Shown here: positions 54,798 through 64,000 of the stretch, piece by piece
Layout: every line of letters begins with the position of its first letter
Position numbering within the stretch: the first letter of the stretch is position 1
Origin: Synechococcus sp. ROS8604
GTDB taxonomy: Bacteria; Cyanobacteriota; Cyanobacteriia; PCC-6307; Cyanobiaceae
NCBI RefSeq assembly: GCF_014279655.1
Contig: NZ_CP047946.1
Location: 2,666,001-2,730,000, forward strand
Length of the DNA stretch: 64,000 nt
Direction of reading: 5' to 3'
The notes under the pieces: model-generated
What the model was told of the DNA's origin: nothing
Seen by the model: only the letters and a program-made list of their open reading frames with translations
The model's database searches: none
Position numbers and translations under genes: made by a program

Positions 54798-55460
54798 ATG
54801 CACCTCAAATTGCGCGAGCGTCTGCAAAATTTGAAAATGGTGGCCGCTTTAGCCAGCTTTCTTAAAACCCCAGGGTCCTTAGACAGCGTTTTTGCTGTAG
54901 CAGACAGTGTTAAAGACGGTCCTCTTGGGGAACAAGCCCTTCGCCACCTTCTCTCTGACAGACACTTCAAAGCCCTTGTTGATGAAGAGTGGAGACCGGA
55001 CCGAATTGATCTGCAAAATCTACAAACCCTGCCGGAGGGCAGCCTCGGACGTTGCTATGCCGATCAACTCATCAGCCAAGGCATCACTCCCGACACCTTG
55101 ATCGATCCAACACCAGTCACCAATGCCAATGAATTCGTTGTTCACAGGGTCAGGGAAACCCACGACATCGTTCATGTACTGACCGGTTTTGGCCTTGATG
55201 GTGATAGTGAAATAGGCCTTCAGGGCTTCAACCTCGCTCAGAATCGATCCCCAGTGGCGGTGATGCTCATTTTTGGGGCGATGCTCAGCAGCCTTCAAAA
55301 CGATGAACCACTTGAGCCACTACTCCGCGCACTGGCCCACGGATTTCAGATGGGCCTGAATGCAGATCTGGTGATCGGCCGCAAGCTGGAGGAGGGCTGG
55401 GAACGTCCACTCAACGACTGGCGTGAAGAGCTGAAATTACCCGTAGACAACCACGCATGA
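54798..55460 (+). CDS. Coq4-family protein
   Basis: A 220-residue protein of the Coq4 family, known in ubiquinone synthesis of eukaryotes and proteobacteria. The hallmark motif HDxxHx11E is HDIVHVLTGFGLDGDSE, followed by IGLQGFNLAQNRSPVAVML. The end has RALAHGFQMGLNADLVIGRK. The motif should bind a divalent metal. A cyanobacterium makes plastoquinone and not ubiquinone, so its role here is unclear, and it may act on another quinone precursor. Confidence 0.85.
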   Translation: MHLKLRERLQNLKMVAALASFLKTPGSLDSVFAVADSVKDGPLGEQALRHLLSDRHFKALVDEEWRPDRIDLQNLQTLPEGSLGRCYADQLISQGITPDTLIDPTPVTNANEFVVHRVRETHDIVHVLTGFGLDGDSEIGLQGFNLAQNRSPVAVMLIFGAMLSSLQNDEPLEPLLRALAHGFQMGLNADLVIGRKLEEGWERPLNDWREELKLPVDNHA

Positions 55461-55586
55461 ACCGTGAGAAACAACTGTATTCAACTTGTTAACTTTGGTC
55501 TGTCTTGCTTATGAGTCAATGATGAAGTTCACGCTCAATGATTGATGAGAGCGAGGAATTACCACGTATCAACAATCAGATCGATC

Positions 55587-58500
55587 TCACACGTCCGGAC
55601 GGATCGTTCGATCCGGTTTAAACCAACGCGCTTCCAAATTCTTGATGAAAACATAAACAGAGGGGACCACACCTAAAGAAAGAATGGTTCCCACGAGAAG
55701 GCCGCCGAACACAACCGTGCCAATCGACTGCTGAGCATTTGCTCCTGCATTCCTTGCAACCACGAGGGGCAAGAAACCTGCCAAAGAAGCAATGGATGTC
55801 ATTAGAATCGGGCGTAATCTAGATTTTGCAGCTTCGAGAGCTGCTTGAGCCGCCTCCAAGCCATTAGCCATACCCTGATCAGCAAATTCTACAACAAGAA
55901 TGGCATTCTTTGCAGCAAGGCCAATCAGCATGAGCAAGCCCACCTGAGAAAATACATTAATATCCATAGACCTCATTTTAACAAAAAGCAGACTTCCCAA
56001 TATGGCAAGAGGAACAGTCAATAAAATTGTAGTAGACGTAATATAGCTTTCATATGTTGCCGAAAGAATCAAAAACACCGCCAATCCAGCCAAAGCGAAT
56101 AATATCAAAATCTGACTACCGGATTGAACCTGAGTACGCGCGAGACCATCAAACTCAACACCAAGATCCTTGAAATTATTCTCAGCAAAGATTGCTTCGA
56201 GGCGATCAATCACTTGCCCCTGCGAGAATCCAGGAGCAGCCTGAATCGAAAATTTAACCGACCGATTAAAACTAAAATGATCAATAGATGGAGGAGTACT
56301 GATTAATTCAACATCAGCAAATTGTCTTACTTTAACCATATCACCAGTCTTCTCTGACTGAACAGAGTAATTCAAAAGGTCATCAATTTCATTCCTCCCT
56401 CTTGAATCACTAATCATTCGAACATCCCTGAGGCCGCCAGGAATTGATGTCTGATTCACTCTGGAACCCCCAGCAAGCTCAGAGAGTGTATTCATCGCCT
56501 TATCAAAATCAACACCTAGAGAAGAAAGCTTAGAACGATTAATTGTTATTTCATATGCAGGAGAATCAGGGGAAAAGGTTGTATTAATACTCGCAATTGA
56601 CGGGTCTCTTTGAGCCGGTCCTCTGAAGCGCTGTGCAAATTCATTCAACTCCTCAAATGTGTACGTCCCATTACTCTTATCTACAAGCAACATAATGATA
56701 GAAGAATTCTGCGCAACATTAATCATTGGCTCCTGAAAAAATGTAGGAGGGAAAGAAGTTGGTAGAGTGAATAATTTTGCAGCGAGAGATAGCTGCTGCG
56801 CATCTGCACCTTGTGATTTCTTAGGACGATCCTCAAGGGGCTTAAGAGAGGCATAAACAAACATGCTTTCCGGGCTTCCAGCACCTGCAATGACAATTGC
56901 ATCTTTAATGGCAGAGTCTTTCGATTGCTGCTCTTTTTTCAGAATAGAAGATGCTTGCGCAGCAACCTTGGCCGTTGCTGGGAGGGACGCACCTGAGGCT
57001 AACTGCATTGTACCAAGCAAAGTATTCATATCTTCTTGAGGAATCAAACCTGAAGGCGTTGATTTAAATAAGAAGAACGTAAGCATGAAAGCTGGAACCA
57101 AGCAGGCAGTCACAACACGATGCTTATGGATCAAATACTCCACAAGAACCGCAAATCTTTTTTCAATAGCGGCGTATACAGACTCAAAAGCCTGGAACAC
57201 TTTGTTTAGATAGAATCCTGCAACACCAAAAAAAGCAATCGCAATTGGGACAATCAAATCACCGAAGTTTGCACGAGTGAACATGCCAAATAGAGCACCT
57301 ACTATTAATCCCCCTATTCCAGTCACCCATTTAGATGCAGTTTTTTGGTCACCAGGAAGCAGTATCAAACCCGCCATCATTGGCGAAAACGTTAAAGCAT
57401 TAAATGTAGATATTGCAATCGCAAAAATAATTGTAACGGCAAACTGCTGATAAATCTTTCCTACAGAGGAAGCTATCAAAGTGACTGGGACAAACAAAGT
57501 GATCAAGACCAGAGAGGTAGAGACCACAGCACCTGAGAGCTCATTCATCGTGGAGAATGCAGCTCGTTTTGGTGGCATGCCTGCTTCCATATTTTTGGAC
57601 ACAGACTCAACCACCAGAATTGCATCATCAACCACTAAACCGGTGGCAAGAACAAGTCCAGTAAGAGTAAGAAAATTTAGAGTAAAATCAAATAAGCCTA
57701 AAAACAAAAAAGTACCAACGATTGCCACTGGAATAGCCAAGGCAGGGATCAATACTGTTCGCCACTTTTTTAAAAACAACACAAGAGTAACTAACACCAA
57801 GACAACGGCCAACCCAAGAGCATCTGTTACATTTTCAATAGAATCCAAAATAAAAGACTTTCTATCTGTCATCTGCACAACCCGTATACCAGGGGGGGCT
57901 AATTTTTTAAAGTCGTTGATAACTTTTTCTATTTCTCTCGCAACCTGGACCGCATTACTGCCTGATTTTTGATTAATAACTATAAAGCTTGCAGGATAAC
58001 CATCAAGAGTCTTCAAAGAAGAGGCTGGGTTTGAAATATATTCAACGTTACCGATATCCTTCACTCGAATCAGTGCTCCAGAGGGTGCTGTTCTCACTGC
58101 AAGATTTTCAAATTGCTCTACTGTCTGAATATATCCACCATCTTTAACCAGTACTGGATAAGAGTAGGAGGCATTATCAGTAATAAAAGGTGCTCCGACA
58201 TTACCGGCTGATGATGGGGAATTTTGTGATCGTATTTGTTGAGCAACTTCCTCAATTGTTAAATCATAGGCTTTAAGCAAATCAGGGTCTAAAAACACCT
58301 GAAATCGGGAATCTGTGGGATAAATAGTAACTGTACCTACACCATTAATGAGCTGAATCTGCTTTTTCAGAGTATCCTCGATCAAGGTTGCAAGATATGC
58401 TGAATTATATTGACCTTGATCAGATGTGATCATATAGCCACTGAGCGTAGTATCAGTAGACTGGCTAACACTCACACCCATATCTTGTGTGACTTGTGGC

Positions 58501-58856
58501 AAGTTTTGGATCCCTTTTTGAATGCGATTTTGCGCATCCAACATTGCCGTATCAGCAGAGGTTTCTGGCGCCAAATACATCTGTATGGTGCTAGAGTCTG
58601 CTGTTGAACTAGATATTAAGTAATCTACACCAGGCGTATCGGAGAGCAAATCCTCTAACTGATCAGTGACTGATTTTTCAACAATGCTGGCATTTCCACC
58701 AGGATAAGTAGCAGAAATTCGTATCTGGGATGGCGCAACATCAGGAACAAATTCAATTGGCAGCGTTTGAGAAACGACTAGTCCAGCAATAAAAATTGCA
58801 ATACTACAAACACTCGTAAGAACGGGTCTTTTTATAAAGGGATCGGCAAATGACAT
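55587..58856 (-). CDS. RND multidrug efflux permease (AcrB family)
   Basis: A 1089-residue inner-membrane pump from ATG 58856. It starts FIKRPVLTSVCSIAIFIAGL and has the typical two sets of six membrane helices. Family motifs include VPDVAPSQIRISATYPGGNA, TGLVLATGLVVDDAILVVES (charged residues of TM4) and GLLMLIGLAAKNAILVVEFA. Large periplasmic loops with porter and docking domains are present. The base composition is clearly AT-richer than in alaS and speA, a sign of transfer. It follows the membrane-fusion gene by 4 bases. Confidence 0.94.
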   Translation of the reverse strand: MSFADPFIKRPVLTSVCSIAIFIAGLVVSQTLPIEFVPDVAPSQIRISATYPGGNASIVEKSVTDQLEDLLSDTPGVDYLISSSTADSSTIQMYLAPETSADTAMLDAQNRIQKGIQNLPQVTQDMGVSVSQSTDTTLSGYMITSDQGQYNSAYLATLIEDTLKKQIQLINGVGTVTIYPTDSRFQVFLDPDLLKAYDLTIEEVAQQIRSQNSPSSAGNVGAPFITDNASYSYPVLVKDGGYIQTVEQFENLAVRTAPSGALIRVKDIGNVEYISNPASSLKTLDGYPASFIVINQKSGSNAVQVAREIEKVINDFKKLAPPGIRVVQMTDRKSFILDSIENVTDALGLAVVLVLVTLVLFLKKWRTVLIPALAIPVAIVGTFLFLGLFDFTLNFLTLTGLVLATGLVVDDAILVVESVSKNMEAGMPPKRAAFSTMNELSGAVVSTSLVLITLFVPVTLIASSVGKIYQQFAVTIIFAIAISTFNALTFSPMMAGLILLPGDQKTASKWVTGIGGLIVGALFGMFTRANFGDLIVPIAIAFFGVAGFYLNKVFQAFESVYAAIEKRFAVLVEYLIHKHRVVTACLVPAFMLTFFLFKSTPSGLIPQEDMNTLLGTMQLASGASLPATAKVAAQASSILKKEQQSKDSAIKDAIVIAGAGSPESMFVYASLKPLEDRPKKSQGADAQQLSLAAKLFTLPTSFPPTFFQEPMINVAQNSSIIMLLVDKSNGTYTFEELNEFAQRFRGPAQRDPSIASINTTFSPDSPAYEITINRSKLSSLGVDFDKAMNTLSELAGGSRVNQTSIPGGLRDVRMISDSRGRNEIDDLLNYSVQSEKTGDMVKVRQFADVELISTPPSIDHFSFNRSVKFSIQAAPGFSQGQVIDRLEAIFAENNFKDLGVEFDGLARTQVQSGSQILILFALAGLAVFLILSATYESYITSTTILLTVPLAILGSLLFVKMRSMDINVFSQVGLLMLIGLAAKNAILVVEFADQGMANGLEAAQAALEAAKSRLRPILMTSIASLAGFLPLVVARNAGANAQQSIGTVVFGGLLVGTILSLGVVPSVYVFIKNLEARWFKPDRTIRPDV

Positions 58857-58860
58857 CAGA

Positions 58861-60030
58861 TTATTTTGCTGGGAGATTTGGGAGAATTTTGACTGGCATT
58901 CCACTACTCAATACTTTTGTCTGACTAATTGCGACCTTGTCGCCAGCCACTAATCCTTTTAGGACAGGGAATTGGTTATCCTGAAGCTCGCCTAAAGCAA
59001 CAGGTGATTCAACCGCAATTAAAGAATTAGGAGGCAATGCTTTCAGCGGTTTACTTTGTTGTTCATCTAGCTGATTTAAACCAAGATAGGTCTTAACAGG
59101 AATCAGCTTAAATACAAAGGGTTGCTGTGCTTTCATTGAGATTGCACCTGTGGGTATGGCCGGCAGATTGCGGACACCTGTTTGGATTTCTGCTTGCAAT
59201 AACTCAAGAGGCTTTAGACCAACCTGTACATTTGGGAATGAGGCTTGAACAGTCAATGTATTTGCTGGACTTGAAGAATTACCTTCAGAATTAACATCAA
59301 AAAATGGGGCGACATAATTAATTTGCCCCTCAGCAATAGGCTTATCGGCTCGATCTCTATAGATACGAACTGATTGACCCAAAGCAATTGCTTTTGATTG
59401 GACTGCCGGAACGTTCATTTGGACACGAAGCTCGTCGTTATTAACAAGATAGAAAATAGTGTCCCCCTCTTTAACATAGGTGCCAACATTAACGATAAAA
59501 TCTGATCCAACTACGCCATCAAAAGGTGCTTTGATGTATCGATAGCTCAATTGAACTTGTTTGTCGATATAATCATTGGCTTGAGCTATTGCACCAATCT
59601 TTTTCTGTTCTGCATCTTCTCGGGAAGCTGCTCCCACAGCAGCCAAAGATTGATATCTAGAAGCTTCAATCTTTGCCTCCTGAGCTTTGGCTCTCGCAGT
59701 ATCTAGAGCGGCAGATTCTTGCTGATGCTCTAAAACAAGCAAAACCTGACCCTTTCGAACCTTTTGACCAGCATCGACTAAAACTTGAGTAACGATACCA
59801 CTTTGCGATGGCTTAAAAGGAACTGCATTGATATTTCCTATCACTCCTTCAGCATTCACCACCTGTCTAAAATTATTTTCAACGATCGTATCCGCATAAA
59901 GAGGCAAGGGCTGAGGTGCTTTTGATTGAGAGCTACAACCAACAACCAAAAAACTAAATGAAAGACAAAGTAGGCGCAAAGGATATTTTTTGTTGCAAGC
60001 TTGTCTTAGCGATTGAAGCCGCAAAATCAT
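58861..60030 (-). CDS. RND efflux membrane-fusion lipoprotein (AcrA/MexA-like)
   Basis: A 389-residue periplasmic adaptor from ATG 60030 (GTG 60033 possible). The N-terminus LRLLCLSFSFLVVGCSSQSK has a lipobox with Cys, so it is probably a lipoprotein. The biotinyl-lipoyl-like domain has GIVTQVLVDAGQKVRKGQVL, a coiled coil (ESAALDTARAKAQEAKIEAS), the half-motif YIKAPFDGVVG and later beta barrel sections. No TolC partner is next to it. With the permease it forms a two-gene operon of AT-rich composition. Confidence 0.92.
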   Translation of the reverse strand: MILRLQSLRQACNKKYPLRLLCLSFSFLVVGCSSQSKAPQPLPLYADTIVENNFRQVVNAEGVIGNINAVPFKPSQSGIVTQVLVDAGQKVRKGQVLLVLEHQQESAALDTARAKAQEAKIEASRYQSLAAVGAASREDAEQKKIGAIAQANDYIDKQVQLSYRYIKAPFDGVVGSDFIVNVGTYVKEGDTIFYLVNNDELRVQMNVPAVQSKAIALGQSVRIYRDRADKPIAEGQINYVAPFFDVNSEGNSSSPANTLTVQASFPNVQVGLKPLELLQAEIQTGVRNLPAIPTGAISMKAQQPFVFKLIPVKTYLGLNQLDEQQSKPLKALPPNSLIAVESPVALGELQDNQFPVLKGLVAGDKVAISQTKVLSSGMPVKILPNLPAK

Positions 60031-60197
60031 CACATAGCAAATGCTCGCAAAACTATAGGGCGCTCACCTGAAAGTTGCCTTAGTAATGGCTGAGAAAGCG
60101 ACCCCTGCAGAGTGCCTGAGGGTGTCAAGCGCTTTGCTGATCTGTCTTGGATGCAACAGGTAAATGTTTCCTTGTTTTCAATCCAGCAACGCCGGAT

Positions 60198-62879
60198 TCA
60201 TCCCAAAGTCTTCTTCAATTCAGCACGCGCCGTATTGAGTGCGGCGTCCAAAGCCGCCCCGTCACGGCCTCCAGCCTGAGCCAGGTTCGGACGGCCACCA
60301 CCACCACCACCGCAAAGCTTGGCGATCGCACCAATGAATTTGCCAGCTTGCTGGCCACTAGCAATCACCACCTTCCCAAAAGCTGCCACCAAAATCACCT
60401 TCCCTTGATCGCTCGGATCAGGCAAACCTCCCAACACAACAGCCGAGGCATCGCCCAACTGATCCAGCAATCCCAAAGCGGCGCCTTGCAATCCATCACC
60501 ATCCACACCATCAAGGCGAGCCACCAACAGCTGATAGTCACCAACCGCTACAGCTTGGGTAGCCATGGCCGCCGACTTCGCGACAGCTAATTCAGCCCGG
60601 GCCGCAGTCAACGCCTTTTGGCTGCTCTTCAGTTCCTCTTGCAACGCCACAACGCGCTCAACAATCTCGCCAGGCTGCGCCTTGAAGCGGTCACCAAGCT
60701 GCTTCACCACGGCCTCACGCTCATTGAGATAGGCCAACACGGACGCACCGGCCACCGCTTCAATCCTGCGGATCCCAGCAGCAACACCGCTCTCGCTCAC
60801 GATCTTGAACAAACCAATCTCGGCCGTGTTGCTCACATGGGTGCCACCACAAAGCTCCATCGACACGCCGGGAACATCAACCACGCGAACCACATCGGCA
60901 TATTTTTCGCCAAACATCGCCACGGCACCAGCAGCCTTCGCCTGATCAATCGCCATCTCATTAACTTCAAGACTGTGCGCATCGCTGATCCAGCCATTGA
61001 TCAAGGTCTCGATCTGCTCAAGTTCGCCAGGTTTCACGGCCCTTGAGCAGTGGAAATCAAAACGCAGTCGCTCAAAATCAACGAGCGATCCGGCCTGCCC
61101 TATTCCCGGATCCACCACCTGCTTCAAGGCTGCTTGCAGCAGATGTGTCGCTGTGTGATTCGCCTGGGCGCGACGGCGGCAGGCGCGGTCCACTTGACCA
61201 TGCACCAGATCACCAACCTCGAGGCGGCCACGCTGAACCCTGCCGCTGTGGACGAACACCCCACGGTTGCGGCTAACGCCCTCAATCACGACGATCAAGC
61301 CGTTGCCATCCCGTCCATCACTCACCAAAAGACCGCGATCACCCACCTGACCACCACCTTCTCCATAAAAAGGGGTGCGGTCCAACACCACCTGCACCGC
61401 ATCACCATCCGAGGCGGATGTAGCGGCTTCGCCATTAACCAATAAGGCCTGCACGCTGCTGTTGGTCGGCGTTAGCAGTTCATACCCCTCAAATGCTGTG
61501 GCATTGAGATCAGCCGCCACTTGATCGATCGCATCCTGGAGCGTGAGATCGATACTGACTGCCGCGGCCTTCGCCCGCTGACGCTGTTGCTCCATCGCCT
61601 GCTCGAATCCAGCTAGATCAACATCGAGGCCTTGCTCTTCGGCAATTTCCTGGGTGAGCTCCAGAGGGAAGCCATAGGTGTCGTAGAGCTCAAAGGCTTG
61701 GGCACCACTGATCTGTTTGGGCTTGCTCTCCAGAACATCTGCCAGCAGCTTCTCCCCACGCTCCAGGGTTTCCAAAAAGCGCGACTCCTCCCTCTGAAGC
61801 TCGGCCAAGATCACGTCCTGGCGCTCAAGCACCGAGGGATGAGCGTCCTGGAGAAGGGCAATCGAAGCTTCTCCCATCGTGACAAGAAAAGGCTTGTGAA
61901 TGCCCAGCAAACGGCCGTGCCTCACCACCCGGCGCAAGAGACGGCGCAGGATATAGCCGCGGCCCAGGTTGCTCGCCGTGACGCCATCACAAATCAGCTG
62001 CGTCACAGCACGGCTGTGATCACCAATCACCTTGAGAGACGTTTGTTTTGCATCGTCGAGCTGGTGATAGTCAATCCCAGCAAGATCAGCCGCCGCTTGA
62101 ATCAGCGGAAAAATCAGGTCTGTTTCGTAGTTATTAGGAACCTTCTGCAGGATCTGAGCCATCCGCTCCAGGCCCAGACCGGTGTCGATGTTTCGATTCG
62201 CGAGCGGCGTGAGGGTGCCCTCAGCATCGCGGTTGTATTGCATGAACACCAAGTTGTAAAACTCGATGAAGCGGTCATCGTCCTCGAGATCGATTCCTTC
62301 ATCACCGCGTTCGGGCTTGAAGTCGTAGTACATCTCGGAGCAGGGGCCACAGGGCCCGGTCGGGCCAGATGCCCAAAAATTGTCGGCTTCGTCCATGCGG
62401 ATGATCCGCTTGGGGTTCACCCCCACCACATCACGCCAAATCTGTTCCGCCTCCTCGTCTTCACGGAAGACACTTACCACCAGATGCTTCGTGTCGATAC
62501 CAAAGACATCCGTACTCAGCTCCCAGGCCCACTCAATCGCCTGCTGCTTGAAATAATCGCCAAACGAAAAGTTGCCGAGCATCTCAAAAAACGTGTGATG
62601 CCGCGCCGTACGGCCCACGTTCTCGATGTCGTTGGTGCGAATGCACTTTTGACTACTTGTGGCCCGCGGCGCTGGCCGCTTCTGCTGCCCGAGGAAGACC
62701 GGCTTAAACGGCAACATCCCCGCAATGGTGAGCAACACCGTTGGATCTTCTGGAATCAGGGAGGCGCTTGCCATCACCTTGTGGCCCCGCTCCTCATAGA
62801 AGCTCAGGAATGCCGCCCGAATCTCCGCACCGGTGCGGGGGGTGGCAGCAGCGGATCGCGACGAACGTGCAACAGCCAT
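60198..62879 (-). CDS. alaS: alanyl-tRNA synthetase
   Basis: An 893-residue enzyme from ATG 62879 (62915 and 62996 are possible). Motifs include FLSFYEERGHKVMASASLIP, SQKCIRTNDIENVGRTARHH and NFSFGDYFKQQAIEWAWE. In the editing domain HTATHLLQAAL and CGGTHVSNTAEIG are the metal-binding parts, and DHHA1-like FIGAIAKLCGGGGGGRP ends the protein. It activates alanine. The start is almost shared with the divergent small membrane gene. Confidence 0.97.
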   Translation of the reverse strand: MAVARSSRSAAATPRTGAEIRAAFLSFYEERGHKVMASASLIPEDPTVLLTIAGMLPFKPVFLGQQKRPAPRATSSQKCIRTNDIENVGRTARHHTFFEMLGNFSFGDYFKQQAIEWAWELSTDVFGIDTKHLVVSVFREDEEAEQIWRDVVGVNPKRIIRMDEADNFWASGPTGPCGPCSEMYYDFKPERGDEGIDLEDDDRFIEFYNLVFMQYNRDAEGTLTPLANRNIDTGLGLERMAQILQKVPNNYETDLIFPLIQAAADLAGIDYHQLDDAKQTSLKVIGDHSRAVTQLICDGVTASNLGRGYILRRLLRRVVRHGRLLGIHKPFLVTMGEASIALLQDAHPSVLERQDVILAELQREESRFLETLERGEKLLADVLESKPKQISGAQAFELYDTYGFPLELTQEIAEEQGLDVDLAGFEQAMEQQRQRAKAAAVSIDLTLQDAIDQVAADLNATAFEGYELLTPTNSSVQALLVNGEAATSASDGDAVQVVLDRTPFYGEGGGQVGDRGLLVSDGRDGNGLIVVIEGVSRNRGVFVHSGRVQRGRLEVGDLVHGQVDRACRRRAQANHTATHLLQAALKQVVDPGIGQAGSLVDFERLRFDFHCSRAVKPGELEQIETLINGWISDAHSLEVNEMAIDQAKAAGAVAMFGEKYADVVRVVDVPGVSMELCGGTHVSNTAEIGLFKIVSESGVAAGIRRIEAVAGASVLAYLNEREAVVKQLGDRFKAQPGEIVERVVALQEELKSSQKALTAARAELAVAKSAAMATQAVAVGDYQLLVARLDGVDGDGLQGAALGLLDQLGDASAVVLGGLPDPSDQGKVILVAAFGKVVIASGQQAGKFIGAIAKLCGGGGGGRPNLAQAGGRDGAALDAALNTARAELKKTLG

Positions 62880-62913
62880 GGCGGATTCCGCGTCAACAAC
62901 AGATCGAACGGCC

Positions 62914-63330
62914 ATGATCGCCCCTGAGCCGCCGCGCCCCGTCGTCGCACCGTCTCCTTCCACCGACAGCCGCGATCGCCTGCGCCGCCTCTCCATTGGC
63001 TGGGCCTGTCTTGCTGGCCTAACAGCAGGCCTTTGCAGCCTCCCCTTTGGGCTTGAAATAGCCGTGCGATCCGGTGGCTGCGGATTGTTTTATGGCCTTC
63101 TGGCCTTTCATCTCGAGCGCGTTGACTCCAACGACTCTCACCTGCGCGCTGGCCTCGTTGGAGCGGTCTGTGGGTTACGAAGCCTGGGAATGTCGTTACC
63201 TTCCCCCTTGGCAGGGGCCGATGCCCTGGCAGTATTGGGATTGGATCTCCTCATTGGGTGGTTGCCGTTGATCGGCAGTGCACTCGTGGTTTACGGAACC
63301 CAACGCATGTTTTCTGCGTCGCGGCCATGA
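62914..63330 (+). CDS. small membrane protein, unknown
   Basis: A 138-residue protein from ATG 62914 (ATG 62878 would overlap the alaS start by two bases). Three or so hydrophobic stretches are seen: WACLAGLTAGLCSLPFGLEI, SGGCGLFYGLLAFHLER and LAVLGLDLLIGWLPLIGSAL. The N-terminus is Pro/Ser/Thr-rich. It overlaps the next gene by ATGA. Not recognised. Confidence 0.7.
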   Translation: MIAPEPPRPVVAPSPSTDSRDRLRRLSIGWACLAGLTAGLCSLPFGLEIAVRSGGCGLFYGLLAFHLERVDSNDSHLRAGLVGAVCGLRSLGMSLPSPLAGADALAVLGLDLLIGWLPLIGSALVVYGTQRMFSASRP

Positions 63331-64000
63331 GCCTGCTGCACGCCACCTGGCTCCCAGCCATTCGTACTCCGACCAGCTCTGGACGAGCTGCCCTTTTAGT
63401 GTGGGCTGACACGTGGCGCGTTGCCGAACCCGCAGGCCCAAGTACAACCCCCGCCCTTCACCCCTTCACCCTCAGCCCAGATGATCTCAGGGCCTTGCTG
63501 ACGGAACGGGATCTCTTGCCCGACGGCATTATTGACGCCATGGCATGCCTCACTCTGCCGAGCCGCAGCGTGAAGCCCCGAAAGAAACGTGGCACAGCAA
63601 CCAGCAGCACTCAAGAACCGGGCTGGACAGGCCTTCCCTTACAAGCTGGAGAGCCGATCCCCAAACAAACAGAGTGGTGGCCTTGGCAGGTACAGGGCCT
63701 CGCCATTGAACCAATGGCAGCTACCGCCTGGCTCTCCAAACTTCCTCTTTCAGGACGACATCCTGACTTAGCTGATGAGTTGCGCTGGTGGAGTCACATG
63801 CAGCGATGGTCCCTCAGCCTCGTCGCACGAAGTCGCTGGCTCCCGCAAGTCGAGCTAAGCAAGGGTGAGGGCTATCCCCATCGCGCCCGCTGGGTACCGC
63901 TCCTGAATCGGGAAGAAGACCGGCGCCGTCTTGAGGACCTGGCCTCAGGGCTTCCTCTCGTTGCCACCTGTGCCCTGCCTTGGCGAGAACCCACCGGCAA
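63327..64000 (+). CDS. SNF2-family helicase N-terminus (partial)
   Basis: From ATG 63327 the frame runs off the window, so only about 224 residues are seen. The N-terminal pattern LLHATWLPAIRTPTSSGRAA, VWADTWRVAEPAGP and later PLQAGEPIPKQTEWWPWQVQ is that of the long cyanobacterial SWI/SNF helicases, whose ATPase motifs lie further on. No helicase motif is within the window, so the call relies on the N-terminal similarity and is moderate. ATGA overlap with the small membrane gene. Confidence 0.75.
   Translation, partial: MSLLHATWLPAIRTPTSSGRAALLVWADTWRVAEPAGPSTTPALHPFTLSPDDLRALLTERDLLPDGIIDAMACLTLPSRSVKPRKKRGTATSSTQEPGWTGLPLQAGEPIPKQTEWWPWQVQGLAIEPMAATAWLSKLPLSGRHPDLADELRWWSHMQRWSLSLVARSRWLPQVELSKGEGYPHRARWVPLLNREEDRRRLEDLASGLPLVATCALPWREPTG

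Noticed and set aside
61632-62927. 431-residue plus-strand frame inside alaS
   Set aside because: It lies wholly opposite alaS and has no domain; an antisense shadow.

Overview
The window reads as a chromosome segment of a marine picocyanobacterium, most likely a Synechococcus of the marine cluster. It has small tightly packed housekeeping genes, moderate to high GC, cyanobacterial gene sets (DUF3747, type IV pilus secretin cluster, long (p)ppGpp synthetase, SNF2 helicase with the cyanobacterial N-terminus) and the cyanobacterial order secE-nusG-rplK-rplA-rplJ-rplL. Species assignment is inference; no rRNA or tRNA gene was seen.

Left third (1-18000): mnmE (cut by the window edge), a DUF2062 membrane protein, selO with a RelA/SpoT enzyme, a fused double-ATPase ABC protein coupled to a LuxR-type regulator, an unusual protein with two cellulose-binding-type domains, an rluD-like/rbgA/usp operon, pgk, a hydroxyacid dehydrogenase, murG and a PLP aminotransferase. 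Middle (18000-38000): a pentapeptide protein, the pilM-N-O-Q pilus assembly operon, pyrD, rnhA, a DUF3747 protein, the ribosomal L10/L12 and L11/L1 genes with a clear L10 leader, nusG, secE, clpB, gloA, eno, and a ubiB-family kinase with two small conserved-looking genes upstream.

38084-44830 is the most interesting region. It is a compact AT-rich integrated element of about 6.7 kb inserted into the 3' end of argJ. The left boundary keeps a 33-bp remnant of the argJ 3' end. The right boundary is the intact argJ, whose last codons are the element's own version. The two copies differ at five bases, all silent third positions, so the insertion rebuilds the same protein end. A tyrosine recombinase lies next to the left boundary. 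Pairs of GTTACCC boxes one helical turn apart occur at both ends and look like integrase arm sites. The cargo is about ten small genes, almost all unrecognised: a double ribbon-helix-helix-like protein, possible DNA-binding and virion-like proteins, an opposite-strand group of secreted and tiny proteins, and a coupled pair of small ORFs.

Right third (44830-64000): argJ, coaE, a small secreted protein, gatB, a GDSL esterase with RTX repeats, thiO, ndk, speA, a Coq4-family protein, a two-gene RND efflux system of lower GC, alaS, a small membrane protein and the start of an SNF2 helicase. Coupled genes repeatedly use four-base stop/start overlaps (ATGA, GTGA, TTGA), often with GTG or TTG starts. 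Many of the chosen starts depend on this pattern.
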